A DNA stretch of 22,163 bases from Heterotrichella gracilis. Its lineage: Eukaryota; Sar; Xanthophyceae; Tribonematales; Xanthonemataceae. This document shows, piece by piece, positions 19,046 through 22,163 of the stretch. The number at the start of each line of letters is the position of its first letter. Position 1 is the stretch's first letter. The translations under genes and the position numbers were made by a program. The notes below the pieces were generated by a model. That model was not told the DNA's origin. It ran no database searches and saw only the letters and a program-made list of their open reading frames with translations. Location of the stretch: NCBI GenBank assembly GCA_032358255.1, contig JAULBX010029368.1, forward strand, positions 1 through 22,163. The letters run 5' to 3'.

Positions 19046-21712
19046 TTGCATGCGCACCTGCTACTCGTGATGTATGCAACCATGTGCTTGGCAGGTATGT
19101 TGTATTCTCAGGCGGGCACACATGTTTGGAAATCTGCAGAACGATGTGATGCTAATATGCACTGCCCTAGGATGCTTCATAACCGTGCGCAATGTTGCAA
19201 ACGTTAGTGGGTTCAACTTTTTACTGTGTCAAGGTGATTTACTGTGATGGGCGGTGAGGAAACATTGGGTTTGGGAGTTACCTCCGACTCAAGCTGACTT
19301 CATGTTTCTATGTTGCAGGGGTAGTTAACTACACACAATGCCAAAACATGTGCGAAATGTACGGCATATTACCAGCAATCACATTTGGAAGTGCCCCAGC
19401 AGATATAAAAGCTGTGTGGCAGCAAAGCGATTGCAGCCATCAATTGTGTGTGGCCTGGCTAGCATCGCCTTCTCAAGAACCGCCATGTGGTATTGCGGAC
19501 GACAACATCAACAGGCTCCTTTGCGCAAACGTAACAGACCAGTACCTCAAAGGTAATGTGTATAATTATTGAATTGCGACCACTGGAAGAAAAAGGTTTT
19601 ACCATATTTGTAAGCAGGGTCTTCTGTGGCGACGAGTGGAGAAACTTGGGGCCACCCTCGGCACATTCCACGCCTTGCTTAAGAAAAGAACTCAATACAG
19701 ATTTGAAAGATAATAAATGGCTTGATTTTCCTGCTGTTTCATGAGTTATCTTCAATTCTCAAACAAGTCCCTCACCCCCAAAAACTCTTGCAAAAATGGT
19801 CGGACGCATCTCCTAGGATAACAAGATTATAAGTATAATACCGAACTCGTTTGCATCCCATGCAAGCTGGCTAAGGCTTGTGCTTGACCGGCCGTTTCTA
19901 AGTGGCCGGTGCTCCGGTGCGAGCCAGTGGCCCTTAATTCCATAGTGGTGGCACTCTACGCCAGTCAGGAGGGGGGCAAGGTCCATGCAATTCAGGCTCC
20001 TACGGGTGCTCCGAAACCTAAATTAAGTGGAATTTACTTTCTTGCATATGTACAGGATTAAATCCTACTGATAATATTTAATCTTAATATTGTTACAAAT
20101 AACGGGGGAAGGGCTTTTGATAACATATTCGAAATCTGCATTCGAAACGTGTTCTATTCCATGTTCAAAATGGTGCCAAATTTGTCCATAATCGGTCGCA
20201 CAATTATAAATAAAATGAGACAAAATCGTCCCAAACCGACTGGCACAACGACTCAAAACGACGTTTTAAGATTTTTGTTTAACGAGAAGCGTACATACAC
20301 TCCCAATCGAGTTACCTTTGCTGCACCGCTTCTAAAAGTTCAAATCTTAACGGGAATCCCTGTCCCCAGAGTGGGGTAATCAGGAATCATCAAGCAAGAC
20401 ATGGTGTTTCGGTATGTGTGATTACCGCTTCTTCTGCAGGATGATGAACATTGGTTGAAGAAAGAGCCATAGTAGGGCTCTACTGTCTGCATTTTGCGCC
20501 TGGTGTAGCTGGGTTGAATGAGATAAAAAGTAAATGACGTTTGCATTTTGTCTTGAGGTACAACATGTAAAAGAGTTGGTTGGGGAATGTAAACATGTAG
20601 AGCATATCCAACGAAGGCATGCAATTTATCAAAATCACAACGTATTCCCCCATAATGGACCGTATAGCTCAGTTGAATGTTAAGTGTGGATTCAAACGTG
20701 TCTACAAACATGTTTGGATTCATTTGATGGAAAGTGCAAATACTACATTCTTGAAAGCATATTATGAGTGAATGGCCTTGCCATGGGCCGCAGTATTGCA
20801 AGGATAGAAATGATGCGCACCCCTGGGCACCCCATGTACATATTGTTCACAAACTGTTGACAAATGTTCACAAAATGTCCACAAACTGTTGACAAAATAT
20901 TCACAAAGTTCCCAATGGACACCCACATTTCAGCTTTGAGTGGATAACAACCAACCTAGCCATAAGAGCATTGTCATTTTCTTAGTGTGGCCAACATGCT
21001 TCAGAGCAGGACTTGAAGCAAACCTTACATTGTGTGGTGCGCAGGAGTTCCTATTGCAGCTAGTTATCGACAGACTGAACTTAACTATGTACTGCGGGAA
21101 AATCTCCAAAACTCGCACGTTGCGCAATATCACCTTTTTTTGCAGATGCCGCATGCAGACTTCTTTAAGTACTTTGGAGGAGGCGTCTTGACGGCGAAAA
21201 GACTGTCTTTTCCTTTCACAGATGACAAAGCCATGTATAGCTATCTAAAGCAGACCTTGCCCGATGATGCCTTGCAATCTTCAAGGCTGACAATTGTACC
21301 AACATCAAGGCAGTTGTGGTTGAGCGACTACATGGTTTACAGTAACACGCATCTGCCAGGGAAACACGTGGTATGGTCATAAGCATGCGCAACTGTGTCT
21401 ATCTCAAATCCATAACATTACTTGGGTGGCAATTTATAGTACTGAAGAGAATCCCAATTGCAGTTGATAACAAATTCCGATGTCTTGTGGACATTAAGCA
21501 TCAATTATATGGCAGCTATGCGCCCTGGCGAGTTGTATGCTTTGAGTCGACATGACCACGTGGAAACACATGCGATGTCCTTATGTGAAAGCGGGAACAA
21601 GGCCAACAATTGGTGTCTGGCATATAGATACAGCCATGATGCCTACGGCTTTGTACCCCCAATCCCGCATGAATTGGTAGGTCAGCAACACAGACACCTT
21701 ACAGACATATAA
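19046..21712 (+). CDS. Spliced Cys-rich protein with glycosyltransferase-like domain
   Basis: I assembled four exons: 19046 (or ATG 19070)-19094, 19319-19552, 21045-21370 and 21464-21676. The introns are 224, 1492 and 93 nt, all GT-AG, and the phases (1, 1, 0) match at every join. Exon 1 reads HAHLLLVMYATMCLAG, a signal-peptide-like end; its likely start, GCCACC followed by TTG at 19046, lacks ATG. Exon 2 has six Cys (CQNMCEMYGILPAITFGSAP and WQQSDC). Exon 3 has YRQTELNYVLRENLQNSHVA and LTIVPTSRQLWLSDYMVYSN. Exon 4 has LITNSDVLW, GELYALSRHD and YSHDAYGFVPPI. To my recollection NSD, ALSRxD and SxDAxxF blocks mark a family of predicted glycosyltransferases in algae and large DNA viruses. A donor GTAGGT at 21677 suggests more exons; otherwise the frame ends at 21712. 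I did not find the expected C-terminal block, so the copy may be truncated. Confidence 0.55.
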
Positions 21713-22088
21713 AAAGGGTTTGGCCAATAACTCCCACTTGTGCTGTACCCAAATTGCTGTATACAATAAATTGTTCCTATCTTTCTGCCATGGGGTGCAC
21801 GAGTTAAGGATTGTTGGCTTGCCAATAATATGCATTGAGAACTCGTCGGACACGTTGCCATGTTTCTGTTACAATTGTTTTGAAGGTGGCTCATTTCTAA
21901 AATTGCTACATGCAAGGCTTATTCCTGCATGGTGGACCTTGTTTTGTTACATATCGTGCGGTGCCCCACTACCAAAGTATACACACTGTGATGTTTGAAG
22001 GGAAAAAAGCCGACAGCACCCTCTACTTCCGTTTCATAGACGCGACGGGAGCGTTGTAGTGGACAGGACTCTGCGTGACAAAAGGAAT
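21713..22088. other. 3' flank of the right-hand gene
   Basis: A plus frame at 21720-21998 is open for 92 codons (GVHELRIVGLPIICIEN and following). It could hold a further, diverged exon of the preceding gene, but no splice acceptor and motif agree. No other gene is seen. Confidence 0.35.
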
Positions 22089-22107
22089 GTAAGTAAGTAA
22101 GTAAGTA
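22089..22107 (+). repeat. (GTAA)n microsatellite
   Basis: Nearly five GTAA units sit at the inner edge of the right inverted repeat. The left copy has a single ACTTACT at the equivalent place. Read on the minus strand it is an (ACTT)n tail on the repeat. Confidence 0.9.
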
Positions 22108-22163
22108 TTTGCTTTCCAGCTTTGAAAGCCAGGTTAGCATGTCTGGGTATGCCTCACCCCAGT
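22100..22163 (-). repeat. Right copy of window-bounding inverted repeat
   Basis: The minus strand starts ACTGGGGTGAGGCATACCCA at the last base of the window and matches 25-87 apart from one inserted T and one A/T change. It runs inward into the (ACTT)n tail. The outer flank is outside the window, so a target-site duplication cannot be examined. Confidence 0.9.

Noticed and set aside
21490-21560. Tyrosine recombinase box (AAMRPGELYALSRHD resembles GLRPGELLAL)
   Set aside because: The same frame joins through a phase-matched intron to upstream exons and carries NSD and SHDAYGF blocks. No recombinase H-x-x-R or Tyr follows.
22089-22107. CRISPR-like or satellite array at the right edge
   Set aside because: It is a plain GTAA microsatellite with no spacers, in a eukaryotic context.

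Overview
The window is nuclear DNA of a eukaryote, about half GC, dominated by decayed transposable elements and holding a few spliced genes. Three things point to a eukaryote with plant-type chromosomes. There are GT-AG introns that restore reading frames exactly. There are scattered TTTAGGG/CCCTAAA-type motifs, the plant and green-algal telomere word. The element set is a Ty3 chromovirus, a Helitron and an RTE-like LINE. A green alga or related photosynthetic protist is my best guess; the sequence does not settle this.

Layout. The two window ends carry the same ~63-bp sequence in opposite orientation (25-87 and 22100-22163). Inside the left end is a 13-bp minisatellite (516-567), then a four-exon glycosyltransferase of the GT92/DUF23 type (968-2145, +). 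It faces a GT8 (glycogenin-type) glycosyltransferase (3452-2399, -), whose last part is separated by a one-base shift in a 5-base homopolymer. From 3.6 to 5.9 kb I recognise no gene, only a set of quasi-palindromic telomere-like repeats. From 8.1 down to 5.9 kb on the minus strand lies the 3' half of a dead chromovirus: integrase, GPY/F region, chromodomain, polypurine tract and LTR. From 8.1 to 13.2 kb the sequence is mostly unassigned. It includes a 53-bp palindrome (9064-9116), a short LINE 3' end (9281-9375) and two open frames of unknown function. A Helitron helicase remnant with a plausible Helitron 3' terminus occupies 14.47-13.24 kb (-). A degenerate RTE-like LINE occupies 18.91-16.09 kb (-). 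The right part (about 19.05-21.68 kb, +) contains a second spliced gene that I assembled from four phase-compatible exons. It has a Cys-rich secreted domain followed by a domain resembling predicted glycosyltransferases.

The three host-type genes all look like secretory-pathway glycan enzymes. They are the only apparently functional content, and the remaining recognisable genes are mobile-element debris. The inverted repeats at the ends could mean that the window is one large element with terminal inverted repeats. They could equally be two copies of a dispersed repeat at which the assembly broke. The inward-facing (ACTT)n tail on the right copy favours the second reading. I did not find a transposase or recombinase that would mobilise the whole unit.
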